A stretch of 64,000 nucleotides of DNA, taken from Ascarosepion bandense. Its lineage: Eukaryota; Mollusca; Cephalopoda; Sepiida; Sepiidae. This document shows, piece after piece, positions 43,425 through 54,950 of this stretch. A model generated the notes under the pieces. It saw nothing but the letters and a program-made list of their open reading frames with translations, was not told the origin of the DNA and did no database searches. The stretch lies in the NCBI GenBank assembly GCA_037127315.1, contig JBBBDQ010001156.1, forward strand, positions 2,204,001-2,268,000, written 5' to 3'. Numbering within the stretch: the stretch's first letter is position 1; each line of letters begins with the position of its first letter. The translations under genes and the position numbers were made by a program.

Positions 43425-44090
43425 CCATAGCCTTTTTCTTCTTCTTTTTTTTCTTATTCTTCTTATTCTTAGTCATCTTCTTCTATGCAGCGTGTTTTTA
43501 CAAAACGTGGGTGATCATAGCTCTTCACAATTTCCTGCTGTTTGTATCACTTAATAAAGATCGCCTTTTTTGCTATCTATCCTAATCCCTGTGCTGTCAA
43601 CCATTTACTACCGCTCGTTAGGTAGGTTAATCTTTGCTTTCCTTCACCACTCTTGCCTTCAATATGACTTGTGGGTGTCGTATTTTCTAAGTTCTCTTTC
43701 CTCATTATTGGTCCTAGAAATTTCAGCTCACTTTTTCTGATTCTAAATATGTCTTTTTGTTTTCATTTTCTCTAAAAGCTCGTCATTCTTCAATTGTTCA
43801 ATACATGATACTCTCAGCAACCTTCTGTGGAGGCATTTCCTGTTACTTTAGGTCTCTACTTCATCTGTGGGGACATTGTCTAGCATTAACTGACATATAA
43901 GTGGATCGATATACCACGAAAGTTCAGTATTTTTTTTCTTTGTTTCTAACTTCACTGTCCTGTTTTTTCGCATCTTGTTTAGCTTTTGGCAGGCAAGTTG
44001 AATTATGCTAATCCGCGTTCGGATTTCGATATTACATTTTCCATATTCTGTCTTCTTTCCATTGATAGCCAGCCCATCTTCCCGATTTTA
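43425..44090 (-). pseudogene. LINE-R (RTE-like) 3' part, strongly decayed
   Basis: Aligns block by block with 4524-5110: the pyrimidine (TTC)-rich 3' end, ttctctttcctcattatt, agcaaccttctgtggag, tttcttt.tttctaact and gatttcgatatt blocks. Frames are broken throughout, so only homology shows its origin. It is older than the copy at 4.5 kb. Confidence 0.65.
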
Positions 44091-44788
44091 TTTACTACAT
44101 GTTGAGTAGTAGCATGCATTGCTGCTTTTCTTCTGTGTATTCCATCAGAACATTCTTACTTGCGTATATAGTACTGTTAAGATAAATCTCACTAATAATA
44201 AATCCTTGTGTAGTATGGGCGAAATAATAATTCAATCTTCACCCAATACCTTCAGATTTGGAGGAGGGAGGAAGAAGGAATTCGTGAACGTATGTGAAAT
44301 TATCTTTGAATCAATGAAAACCTTGCCTTCACAGAAAGAAGCAGAGAAGATGAAGCAAAGAAAGTAGCGAATACGTGAAATTCTTTTTCATATGAAACGA
44401 GGAAAAAGTTAAATTAATCAGGGAAGAATATCTGAAAGATTTCCTTTCAATTCCTGGGGACCATTGTTTATTTAATCTCTAGCGTAAAATTACTCTTTAA
44501 ATATATTATTGGCCTTCAGCCAGTATGCGTCACTCCAAAGACTTTTCTTTCCAGAATCTAATTATTTTAAACTATCTACCTTCGCCTACATTTTAACCTA
44601 TGCAAAGCATATATACTTTCCGTTGAGCAACGGACTCTCTTATTTTTGTCTTTGTCACTTGTATTTTAAATATTATTTATCAGATCATTTGCTCTTTACG
44701 ACTTTACGTTAAAACTACGGTGTTATTTTCGTAAACGAACCTCTGACTATTTCAAGTGTGTAACTTTGTGAATAAATAACTTTTTTGT
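44091..44788. other. Non-genic region
   Basis: Short frames (44119-44367, 44509-44712) have no recognised motif. Confidence 0.35.
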
Positions 44789-44789
44789 A

Positions 44790-45632
44790 TAATCATATCG
44801 CCCCAAGCAAGGCTGGTTACTGTCACTGGTGCGCAGTGGGTTACATAGAAAGAAAATGACGAGAAAGAGTGACACGTTATAGCGCAGGGGGTTACATAGA
44901 GGGATTGGGTATGGGAAAAGTCAGAAGGAGGGTGATAGACGACTTAGGATGTACATAGGGAGAGAGTTGGAGAGAGTGGGTGTGAGTTAGTGTGTTAGGA
45001 GGTGTCTATTGACCTTACATTTAAACTCCTGGAGGTTGTAGCCATCAGGGAAGCAAGCATGCGGTAGGGAATTCCACAGGCGGGAAGTGCGAGGAAAGAA
45101 ACTATTGGAGTAGAAATTGCGGTTACATTTCATTGGTTTCACTGTAAAAGGGTGGGACCTAGTTGCCAATCTAGTATCTCGTGCAAATTCACAACTAGGG
45201 GGCACCAGTGATTTAAGTTCGTCAGAGCAGAAGCCATGAAAGTATTAGAAGAGACACAGGGAAGAGAGATACTGCAGGCGGTCAGCCAAGTCGATATCAA
45301 TCACATTACAGATTCTTCGCTGTATTTTGTCAAGAACCCCAAGGAGAATAGAAGGGGCACCCGACCAGATGTGGCAACAGTACTCAGTACACGGGCAGAT
45401 GGTGGATTTATATAATTGCAGGATAGATTCAGGCGGAAAGAATTTCCGGGCCCTGCACAGAGAGCCGACTTTCATAGCTGCGGATTTAGCAATGGATTCG
45501 ACCTAGTCATTCCACTTGAGGTCCGCTGAGAGTGTCAGGCCAAGGAGGCGTAGTGATTTACTCTCTGGGAGGCAAGCCTGTTCCATGCTAATGGGAGGGA
45601 GATGCGGTTGTCTGTGGTGGTTATAGGTCTAC
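44790..45632 (-). pseudogene. LINE-J 3' part (left member of an inverted pair)
   Basis: Minus strand encodes the region from the MDQA…LLGLT block through KVGSLCRARKFFPPES, CTEYCCHIWSGAP and the ORF end, then a 3'UTR with an internal duplication (gcgcagtgggttacata and gcgcagggggttacata). It is 5' truncated near 45632. Confidence 0.9.
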
Positions 45633-46262
45633 TTTTTAAAACAAGTTAGATAATATAGACACAGCCTCCTAATGATGATCAAGCGTATTATTAAGGTCGA
45701 TACGTATCATTTGCAGGCCTGTTAAACTCAGATTTTACGCCAAAATGTTACCCCGCGTCCAATACAGAATTATAATAAATAAGAGGGACATGAAAACGAC
45801 GAAAACAGTTATGTTCATCTGAAATCAATGCACACACATAGAGCTTAGCTCTTAAACTAGGACTCCTGGAAGTGAACAAACATGATTTCAATAAAAGCAA
45901 TATTTCTGCAAAATTCACACAGAAAAATAAATTTAGAGAATTAGCCTATATTTTAATACTTGATTTGTATAAACACCAGATTAACACGAATAATTTCTTT
46001 GATATATTGGTGTGTTTTTGTTGTTACTTCTCTGTTCTTTTGTCAATTGCCAATTGATTTATGTACTTATAGATTTATTTGTAGCTATTATGAATCTACT
46101 GTATATGCAGTTGTTGCTCCCTGAAAACAATAGTCAATAAATGCATAATAAAATATAGTTTTCCAAAATATGTCCTGGTAATTAAAACTTACCTCACTTC
46201 TATTAAAAAGTATTCTCAATAATATAGTGAGAATATCATATAACGGTAAGTTTATAACAAAT
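45633..46262. other. Non-genic spacer between inverted LINE-J copies
   Basis: No recognised feature. Confidence 0.4.
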
Positions 46263-46264
46263 AT

Positions 46265-47107
46265 ATCGACAATCTCACCTACCTCCCATTAGCATGGACC
46301 AGGCATGCCTCCCAGATAGTAAAACACTACGCCTCCTTGGTCTCACACTTTCAGCGGACCTCAAATGGAATGACTATATCGAATCCATTGCTAAATCCGC
46401 TGCTATGAAAGTCGGTTCTCTGTGTAGGGCCCGAAAGTTTTTTCCGTCTAAATCTATCATGCACATTTATAAGTCTACCATCCGCCCCTGCATTGAATAC
46501 TGCTGCCATATCTGGTCGGGTGCCCCTGCTATTCTCCTCGGGATTCTCGATAAGTTTCAGAGGAGGGTCTGTAATGTGATAGATACCGACTTGGCAGACC
46601 GCCTGCAGTCTCTCTCCCACCGGCGCGACGTGGCTTCCCTGTGTCTCTTCTATAAATACGTTCACGGCTTCTGCTCCGATGAACTTAGATCACTGGTGAC
46701 CCCTAAATACGAATTTGAACGTGATACTAGATTAGCAACTAGATCCCACCCTTTTACAGTGAAACCGATAAAATGCAGCCGTAACTTCTACTCCAACAGT
46801 TTCTTTCCTCGCACTTCCCGACTGTGGAATTCTCTTCCACACGATTGCTTCCCCGACGGCTACAATCTCCAGGAGTTTAAATGTAAGGTCAATAGACACC
46901 TCCTAACACACTAACCTGCTCCTATTCTATCAAACACTCTTCCCATCTGCCCAACCCTCATCCTCGCTATCCTTACTCATCTGTCACCTTCCTCCTGACA
47001 TTCCCTTTGTCTAACCACTCCTTCTCTTTACCTTCTCCTATGTAACCCCATGCGCAATAGTGGCAATGGAATGCCTTGCTTGGGGTGATATGATTAAAAA
47101 AAAAAAA
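46265..47107 (+). pseudogene. LINE-J 3' part (right member), 206-codon intact frame
   Basis: One frame is open from 46294 to 46914: MDQACLPDSKTLRLLGLT, KVGSLCRARKFFPSKS, RPCIEYCCHIWSGAP, RRDVASLCLFYKYVHGFCSD and FPDGYNLQEFKCKVNRHLLT at its natural end. A 3'UTR and A-run (47096-47107) follow. The 5' truncation point is within a few tens of bases of that in the inverted copy. It lacks the catalytic RT region. Being uninterrupted, it is among the youngest fragments here. Confidence 0.9.
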
Positions 47108-47125
47108 TATATATATATATATATA

Positions 47126-48000
47126 TTTTATTATGTACATTTGTTTTTCTTAAATATTCCATGTCAGAATCTGAATGTAACCAATACACGAGCGCATCTA
47201 ATGCTATTTCGGTCCATGTATCTTTTCAGCCTTCTTAGTTTTGTGTGAGGTTTATAGTTGAATCTTGGGCATTATTCGATAGATAATACGGGATTTTTTA
47301 ATTCTAGATATAGCATAGCCGTAGAGCAAATGTTATCGATATTGGATATTCACGTCACAAATGTTAGCCTAGTGTCTGAAATGGCTAAGCTTGTTACTAA
47401 TATGAACTAACCGTTCTCTTAACTTTGTCTTTTCTGATTTTTTAAGTAAAAAGGATATTGGTTCGAATATTCAAAGAATAAAATAGCGTTAGTCCGAGAA
47501 GAAATGAAGCGGTCGTTCATATCAAGAATTTGAAATTGATTTTTATATAGTTAAGGGAACCAACCCGTACCCATACAAACAATTATTTAAAAAATATATA
47601 ACGTCTCTTTCATAATAAATATTCTCCACCTACAGAAAAAACAGCCGTTCGAAAAATATTGATCCGCCGGACGTTGTGAATAGAGGGCATCCGTGCAAGT
47701 CTGCCACAATCAGTAGAATAATCAAGGAAAAATGCAATGTCCGAAAGACGCAGGACTATGGCAAGCAAGGACAGGAAGTGAACTTCAGGAAGTGGATAAT
47801 AAATAGCGGAAAGGGAAAAGTCGCTCGTTTGGCCGGACTGTCGACATAAATGGTTTGTTAGCAAGATCAGACACCAGCGGGTCGGAACAGGTAAAAATAA
47901 ATTATCAATGTTGGATAGACTGATAAAAATCCATTTTTCCATTGGATAAGCCTATCATGTTTCACTGCTACTCTTTCATTATACCATTCACTTTCCTATC
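47126..48000. other. Non-genic region
   Basis: No recognised feature. Confidence 0.4.
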
Positions 48001-48004
48001 CATA

Positions 48005-48005
<1 letters not shown>

Positions 48006-48044
<39 letters not shown>

Positions 48045-48180
48045 TCTCACGCTCTCACTTATCCCTCTCTATCCATGTTTATATCTCCCTATTCTGTCTC
48101 TATCTCACACACTCTCTCTCTGTATGTATATTCTCTTTCTCTATGTATATATGTAGAGAATCTTTCTCACTCTCTTTCTA
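48006..48180. repeat. (CT)n-rich microsatellite region
   Basis: A (CT)n core followed by degenerate CTCT/TATCTC sequence. Confidence 0.85.
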
Positions 48181-48311
48181 GAGGCTCATCCCTTGTTCCC
48201 TGCTTAGGATGTGGTTTCTAGCTTTCTCTTTTCCAATCTTTTCACTCTTACGTAGCCCCCTGCACATCAGTGGCGTTACCGCCTTGCTCGGGGTGATATG
48301 ATTAAAAAAAA
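48181..48311 (+). mobile_element. LINE-J derivative (5' block joined to 3' tail)
   Basis: gaggctcatcccttgttccc, gcttaggatgtggtttc and ctttctctttt from the LINE-J 5'UTR run directly into tcttacgtagccccctgc and the 3' tail, then an A-run. No coding sequence is present. Same structure as 22911-23096. Confidence 0.8.
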
Positions 48312-48348
48312 TATATATATATATTCATTGATTTATTCTATTTCTCTT

Positions 48349-48404
<56 letters not shown>
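48312..48404. repeat. (TA)n and (CT)n microsatellites
   Basis: TA tracts flank a (CT)n tract. Confidence 0.9.
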
Positions 48405-48405
<1 letters not shown>

Positions 48406-48506
48406 TCTCTCTAACTAAATAGAATATGCCCTGCTATTTAATCCATAGCTCGAGTAAAAATACTTTATTTGCGCAATGCACTCAACTGAAATATATATAC
48501 ATATAT

Positions 48507-48815
48507 TTAAACCTATTTATAAATGGAACTTTGTCTGTGTGTATGTGTGTCCGTCCGTTACCTATAGACTCCGAAACGGCTGAACCGATTTTTTGGAAAA
48601 TTTACACAATTTTAATATAAGCATCTGCGAGTGTTCTTTGCTAGGTTTTGTGTCGAGGTACCCCCGATAAATATCGAAAATCAATAATGTAAAAAATTGA
48701 GTTATAGAAGCAGTGGTCCGATTTTAATCAAATTTGATACACTCATAGACAAAAATATAAGAAACGATATTCAGAAGTTTCAAGGTTGCAGTTCTTACAA
48801 TAGTGCAGAAAATCG

Positions 48816-48854
<39 letters not shown>

Positions 48855-49036
48855 CAAGATGTTTGTGTGTGTGTGTCTGTTTATCTGTCTGTATGTCCTT
48901 TATACAAATCCACAATTTTTATCCGATGCTCACCAAACTCCACACAAATATTCTTTAGGCTGAGTCTGAGCTCCAGGACCAGGGATTAGTTTTAAAGCTT
49001 TCATTACACCAGAGCAACGCCGGGCTATACTGCTAG
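48507..49036 (+). mobile_element. Hel-N Helitron-like element 3
   Basis: Shares the 5' block (ctatttataaatggaacttt), ccgaaacggctgaaccgatt and the 3' end gagcaacgccgggctatact-gctag. Ends in CTAG before T. The first bases are diverged, so the 5' TC is not certain. A TA tract lies inside at ~48819. Confidence 0.75.
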
Positions 49037-49249
49037 TATATATATAATTAGACACCAAAGTATGGGTTTATGTACTGTTGTACAGGACATTATCACGGCC
49101 ATCATATTGGTGGCATATCAGTCAGTTGGATGTCTTCCATGAAAGTTCTCTCCGCGCAGGCTGTTGCTTTCCATTTGTTGATAGAAAATGTAATGCTGGT
49201 TTTCTCACCAAATGCAACATTGGTTAAATTAAGACTTTACACTTTACTG

Positions 49250-49450
49250 ATGCAGTCACAAATTCCATGGACTGGTGATGTTGCAAGGACGAGTGACTTC
49301 AAAATACTTAAGGTGCACATGTAGGGCCAGCTTGACAGTGGACACAGAACTGTTAGACGACTGTGGCTGAGGTATAAAGATCAGCTAATGAGTCACCCCT
49401 AGCTGTCAACGTATCACATGCTAGCTTTGAGTGTGTGGCACTGCATAAAA
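49250..49450 (+). pseudogene. LINE C-terminal fragment (third LINE type)
   Basis: The frame reads IPWTGDVARTSD, then a stop, then GQLDSGHRTVRR and LRYKDQL. The pattern W.GHV.R…(Y)GxLxxGxR…GRPxLRYKD at the C-terminus is common in several non-LTR retrotransposons. It is different from LINE-J and LINE-R. One stop is visible and the rest of the element is not found. Confidence 0.5.
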
Positions 49451-49586
49451 ATAACTGGATATATATGTGTCAGAGTGGTATAAGAAATTTCAAAATTAAT
49501 CAAATTGGTCGGCTAAGAGACGAAATAACGGCAAAAAGCGTCAGCAAATATTACAGTTGTTATGAACTGATACATACACATATATA

Positions 49587-49587
<1 letters not shown>

Positions 49588-49680
<93 letters not shown>

Positions 49681-49760
49681 TATAGACTATTAAGCATTGG
49701 TGTTCACTACAACATCATCAGGCAGTCTGATGATGATGATGGTGGTGGTGGTGGTGTACT
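49588..49760. repeat. (CA)n(TA)n(GATA)n and GAT/GGT repeats
   Basis: A compound microsatellite with (GATA)n at 49645-49680, and a GATGATGGTGGT tract near 49730-49756. Confidence 0.95.
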
Positions 49761-50399
49761 GAACAACAAAATTTAATTGCTTTTGATTTGCAGTATGTTA
49801 TTATTTTAATAACAATATAACTATCTATAAATGCTCTACTTCTGTATTAAACACTTTTTATAAAAAGTAAATATTCAACTGTGGAATCGTAACACTATTT
49901 AGAGGAATGTAACACTATATTTAGCATAACCGGAACGGAAGAAATTATATTAGTTTGTATTATTCATTTTTATAGATCGAAAAGAACCAACTGGAAAAAT
50001 TTATTCTGTTCCAATATGAACAGAGGAGAAAAAGAAAGATTGCAAACGAGCTGAAAATATATATGAACTAAAAGATTGCAGGTGTGATTGCTTTGCTCAG
50101 AATTTAACCATCCGGGCCAGACAAGGTCATCGGATCAGTCGGCCGTTATTGACAAGCGAAAAAACCTTGACTAAGAAAGGTTCAATTGATGCTCTCAACG
50201 ACACAGCTGATAAATGTGAAAATTTTATTGTCTTCGTATTTTTTAAACAAACCCATACGGAATATAATCAAAACACAACTGCGGAATATCAGAAAAGATT
50301 GTCACAAACACAGAAAAAGGGAATTTTACGTATTCAGTTGTCTTTGACAAGTGCAAAAATTAGGTTTGTTTGTTATGAGAAATAACTAAATTGAGATTT
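49761..50399. other. Non-genic region
   Basis: No recognised feature. Confidence 0.35.
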
Positions 50400-51190
50400 C
50401 CCTGAGAAAGGAATTGGAGACATAAAGGTCCCGCCCAAAACGAGTAAAAAGAAAATTGTCTCATTGATTAAACAAACGGAAAGAAGACAGAAGGGACGTT
50501 ATAAAAATAGCGTTACTCAATTGGTTGCGTCAAAAGGAAGACGACATAGAGAGCTGAGGTTAAAGAATTAAAGACAGACAGGAAGTGATTTTGCTAACGA
50601 AGTCTCGAAACGGCCAATCAGAATTAAAGACAGACAATAAGTGAATTTGCAAACGAAATTTGAACGGACAACCAGAATTAAAGACAGACAAGAAGTTATT
50701 TTGCAGACGAACTTTGAAACGGCCAACCAAAGTTAAAAGACAGACAAGAAGTGATTTTTAGACAAAGTCTCGAAACGGCCAAACAGTGTTAAAAACAGAC
50801 AAGAAGTGATTTTGCAGATAAATCTGAGACCCAGCTCTGATTAAAGAGCCAGTCCGAAGTATCGCCTTTGCTAGCCTTGCCCACCACACTCAAAGACAAT
50901 CCTTCGGCAGTTTCCGTAAAGCATCGGTTTGAAACGAAGAAATACATTTTGAATCGTCACAAACTTGAAACTCCGATTGGAGTGAAGTGATATTGCCAAC
51001 CAGAGACTTGAATAAGAAGAAAAACGCTTAGTACTTAGAGAAATTGGTCGAAACTTCCGCTCCGTTGCCAGCTTGATAGGAACAGGGTTTTGGAAGAAGA
51101 CGCCTGGTGATTGTTTTACTGTAGTTTTTTTTTTTTTTTGTATATAAAGACTTTTCTACAACTGATTCAGGCGTCATTCTAATTTTTTTG
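50400..51190 (+). mobile_element. Candidate LTR with internal ~56-bp repeats (tentative)
   Basis: From ~50566 to 50830 about four and a half copies of a ~56-bp unit (attaaagacagacaagaagt, then gattttgca, then cgaaacggcca) occur in tandem. A TATA-like gtatataaag lies at ~51139. A TGG-starting, PBS-like TTGGTGTCATTTCG lies near 51189, as would follow a 5' LTR. No gag/pol follows, because a LINE-J fragment begins at 51328, and no second LTR is seen. The LTR reading is an inference from promoter-like order only. Confidence 0.3.
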
Positions 51191-51327
51191 GTGTCATTTC
51201 GTTTGCCCAATTGTGTGCGCGCATGCAGCTTGGGTTGACTTGGCGGAGATCATCCTTGGAAGTGTCAACTTGAGGACGAGCTACTGAATCGACGCCAGCA
51301 ATGACCAGTCTCGGCGAGGCGTCACAT

Positions 51328-51760
51328 AATTTTTTTTTATAATCATATTGCTCCAAGCAAGGCATTTTACTGCCACTGGCGCGCAGGAGGTTACATAAAA
51401 GGAAAGTTATGAGAAAGAGGGACAGTTTACAGGGCGTGTCAGAAAGTGGGTAAGAGAAGGATTAGAATACTGATGAGAGTGGAGTAAACGGAGAAAAGAG
51501 GGATGAGACAGAGGATGTAAGTTAGTGAGATAGGAGATAACTATTGACTTTACATTTAAATATTTGGAGATTTTAGCTGTCGGGGAAGCAAGTAAACGGA
51601 AGGGATTTCCACCAGGCGGGAAGTGTCACAATAGAAGCTGATGGAGTAAAATATTTGTTTACATTTTATTGATTTCACAGTAAAAGGTTGTGACCTAGTT
51701 GTTAATCTTCTGGCTCGATTAAATTTACATAGAGGGGTACCAGTGAGCTAAGTTCATATA
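51328..51760 (-). mobile_element. LINE-J 3' fragment
   Basis: T-run and aatcatattgctccaagcaa (3' tail complement), then the 3'UTR and diverged end of the ORF with stops. Confidence 0.8.
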
Positions 51761-51774
51761 TATCTATTAGTTTA

Positions 51775-51777
<3 letters not shown>

Positions 51778-51824
<47 letters not shown>
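51778..51824. repeat. (TA)n microsatellite
   Basis: Uninterrupted TA tract next to the hairpin. Confidence 0.95.
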
Positions 51825-51826
<2 letters not shown>

Positions 51827-51827
51827 C

Positions 51828-51915
51828 ATGGCTATGTTACAATATCACTACAAAAGTAGCTATTTTGTGTCGAAACAAAATAGCTACTTTTGTAGTGATA
51901 TTGTAACATATCCAT
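51828..51915. repeat. Long hairpin, 41-nt arms, one mismatch
   Basis: Arms 51828-51868 and 51875-51915 are complementary with one mismatch around a 6-nt loop. Transcription of either strand would give an almost perfect 41-bp hairpin. Confidence 0.9.
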
Positions 51916-52004
51916 ATCATAATTTCTGAATAAATATTATTAGCTCTACTTTTTTAAAAATAGTGTTTCTTTAGACAAGGAATATTATTCCACCCATACT
52001 TGTG

Positions 52005-52006
52005 TA

Positions 52007-52075
<69 letters not shown>

Positions 52076-52135
52076 TATCGAGGCAGCAAGTAACTATATG
52101 TATTATATATATATATAGTGTATCGAGGTAGCAAA
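52005..52135. repeat. (TA)n with tandem gtgtatcgagg units
   Basis: Long TA tracts alternate with two copies of tagtgtatcgagg(c/t)agca at ~52072 and ~52117. Confidence 0.85.
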
Positions 52136-52155
52136 TAATTTTCTAAACATATACT

Positions 52156-52258
52156 GAGGTTATTAAGACGGTAATACAATCGTCGGTGATGGTGGATGTT
52201 ATTGTATTACCGTCTAAATAACCTCTCTGAAGATAGCTCATGTGAGCCGAAAGCTTAG
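52156..52258 (+). repeat. Hairpin with 25-nt arms and adjacent hammerhead-like core
   Basis: Arms 52156-52180 and 52201-52225 pair with one mismatch around a 20-nt loop. Directly downstream, CTGAAGA (52227-52233), GCTCATGTGAGC (stem-like, 52236-52247) and CGAAA resemble a hammerhead core with the tolerant U7 position changed. Stems I and III and the cleavage triplet are not evident, so this part is weak. Confidence 0.5.
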
Positions 52259-52406
52259 AACCAAATTAATAAAAAATTATCCAAATGTTGGAGAAATTTT
52301 GTCTTTATTTTCACCTGAAATTAAAGCCAAATTTCGATGTTTAGAACGGCCCATGATTAAAAATAATAGACATTCATTGTCTCTTATATTTAGCAGTATA
52401 TGTTTA

Positions 52407-52410
<4 letters not shown>

Positions 52411-52494
<84 letters not shown>

Positions 52495-52495
52495 C
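52411..52495. repeat. (TA)n microsatellite
   Basis: TA tract with short TACATA interruptions. Confidence 0.95.
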
Positions 52496-52750
52496 ATCTC
52501 GGGGTTTCACATTTATATCTATATATGTTATGTGTTCAATCAACTAATTATTCTCCTGTGACATTCGTCTACGCGTTATTAATTCTGACTGTATTCAGAT
52601 CGTTTTAATTTGTGCTTCCTTCATAATTGCTTGTCACGTCTTTTTCGACATGTGTAGTGCCAACACTATGAGTCCGTCCTCATATATACTCAGTTTTATC
52701 TACGCTATTGTACCAATTGTACCATTACTTACCAAGAAAATAACATTAGT

Positions 52751-52756
<6 letters not shown>

Positions 52757-52815
<59 letters not shown>
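52757..52815. repeat. (GT)n microsatellite
   Basis: Nearly 30 GT units. Confidence 0.95.
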
Positions 52816-52816
<1 letters not shown>

Positions 52817-54089
52817 GATTTCCATGTGCTTTCCCTAAGGGACAAAATTTGACTAGATTTGAAAATGGGAGCTTTAGAAATTATAATCATTGTTGCTATT
52901 CTGCAGAATGGAATAAACTGTCAAAGAGGCTGACGATTAACATGTGGTCATCGGATGATTGCCTATACGTAGCCTATACGTAGTCGTAAATCCGGTCTTA
53001 AAGAAAGATTAACGCATCAAGTATTGCCAATTTTCACACAATATTATAAATATTATCCTATGACAAAATTTCAAACATTTTAAACACATATGTTATGTTA
53101 AAATTTGAGTTCATTTTGTGCAATCTGTTTACCTCTTAATTGCCGTTGCTCCCAAATCCAAACTAAAACGGGCTGGCAAAACCAATTAGGGTCCAAGATA
53201 TAGGCAAATAGGGAATACCAAAACAAAAAAGACCTTAAAAATTTAAAAATACTTACTTATAGTAAAATATAGCAATACATTTTAAAACAAAATAACCAGC
53301 AATGCATTTTATAGTAAAATGAACAACAAGTTTTATATGTAGTTGAAGGCATACAGTTGCCTTCTAAATATATTTAGTTCAAACCATAAAAGGTTGTTTA
53401 AAATATTTCGGCATTAAATGACCCATAAATCACCCAACCAATCCAATTTACTTTACTGACTAATTGTAACTTAGTGCTGGAGGAATAAAAGTTTTAGGGA
53501 ACAATTTCTCTAAAAAATTGGTGCCATTCATGACTGGGTTATATAGTTTCACGATCCTAGCTCAGTAGGAGCTCATTAAAATCTAATTACTAAATCCGGA
53601 AAGTAGTCCCAAACTATTTATCGTGTAGGTTAGTATTTCCAAACTTCTTTCTTTTTTTTTACTTCAGGGTGCACTTGTAGAATAAGTGCACCCTGGGAGC
53701 ACTTTAAATTTTTATACGACAAAATTAGTTATGAAATTTGAAATAAAGAAAATTAAAAAAATATCTGGTGTCCTGAAAAAAACATTTATTTTAAATACTT
53801 TACATTGTATATTTAAGTGCACTTCTGTGGAACATGTGCATGATGTCCTTTGGTGAATTTTTAATGCTAAGAATTTCCTTACCATTTATGGGATATGGGG
53901 GTAATCGATTATACCGAGCAAATCTTAGTGAGATGGCTTCATATGGCTTGGTCAGCCGTTTGAATAAGGCCTGTACGTTCAAAGCTATGATCAAAATGAC
54001 TGTCCTTAGCACAGACATTGAAGAATACTGAACATCTTCACAAAGATTTTCAAATAATTTACAACAGAGCTACTAGCTGAGATCGTCTG
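52816..54089. other. Non-genic region with a short perfect hairpin
   Basis: CAGGGTGCACTT (53665-53676) and its complement (53684-53695) form a perfect 12-bp stem with a 7-nt loop. Frames near 53800-54031 on both strands show no recognised domain. Confidence 0.45.
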
Positions 54090-54950
54090 TTTAGGCCAGT
54101 GTATCTAACCCCTTTTTGCTTCAAGTCGCTCTTGCAAAATGGTTCCCAAACCCGGGGAGAAATTACTCTAGTGGGGTAATGAGCCTATATTTTGGGGGGC
54201 AATGGATGTTTGGTTTGGGAAGAGGCAAACAGCTTATAATTTCACACTGTGCCAAATTATTAACGAGACAGGATTTCAAGGAACGTTTCCCCCTACACCA
54301 ATCTCTCTTAAAGTATCTTTCTTTCAAGCCTTGTGGAAAAAAATCAAAATTTCTCCACTTTTTAGACACCAGATCATAGAACTGCGATTATAGCCAAATT
54401 TTGGTAATTGCTGTCACTAAAGTATCTATCAATATATCCAATCCCTTAAAATATTCTGTACTAATTGTAATGCGAGTGTATATATATATTTACATGCACA
54501 CACATACACACATATGCCAGCAGCGTGAATGCACTCAAGCATAAAAGACTTTCAAAATATCTATAGAATTGTTTCTGTGTGTGAATACAATGTATTGAAC
54601 TTTGAGTGACTGTCCTTGGAATGAAAACCAAGAAACGTAGCAGACTCAACGTGGCAAACGACGCCTGAATATCCCGAATAGCCCTTTCAGTCACACAGCC
54701 AATATGCAAGCTCACTCACATTAAGAATCAGACGGCTAGGTTAGGGCTACTATATCTCTGATTATTATAAATTGGTACTATTGTACTGAATAATTTTCAT
54801 TAACTTTGTCTGCTTTTGATGGATGCAAATATAATTATTTCTTTTCCAATATTACGGGTATTTGTTCATCGGGGTAATGGATAATAGTGAAATTGTAGTT
54901 TGGGATAATCGCAGCAAAAGGTTGGGAACCGTTGGTTTAAGGAATACTGT
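54090..54950. mobile_element. hAT-like non-autonomous element (tentative)
   Basis: The left end CCAGTGTATCTAACCCC-ttttgc and the right end (complement CCAACGGTTCCCAACC-ttttgc) form imperfect terminal repeats of the style seen in hAT elements. Flanks TGTTTAGG and GTTTAAGG could be a decayed 8-bp duplication. No transposase is found inside. Confidence 0.45.

Noticed and set aside
49700..49760. Hammerhead core at ctgatgatgatg
   Set aside because: It is a GAT repeat with no GAAA partner or stem II.
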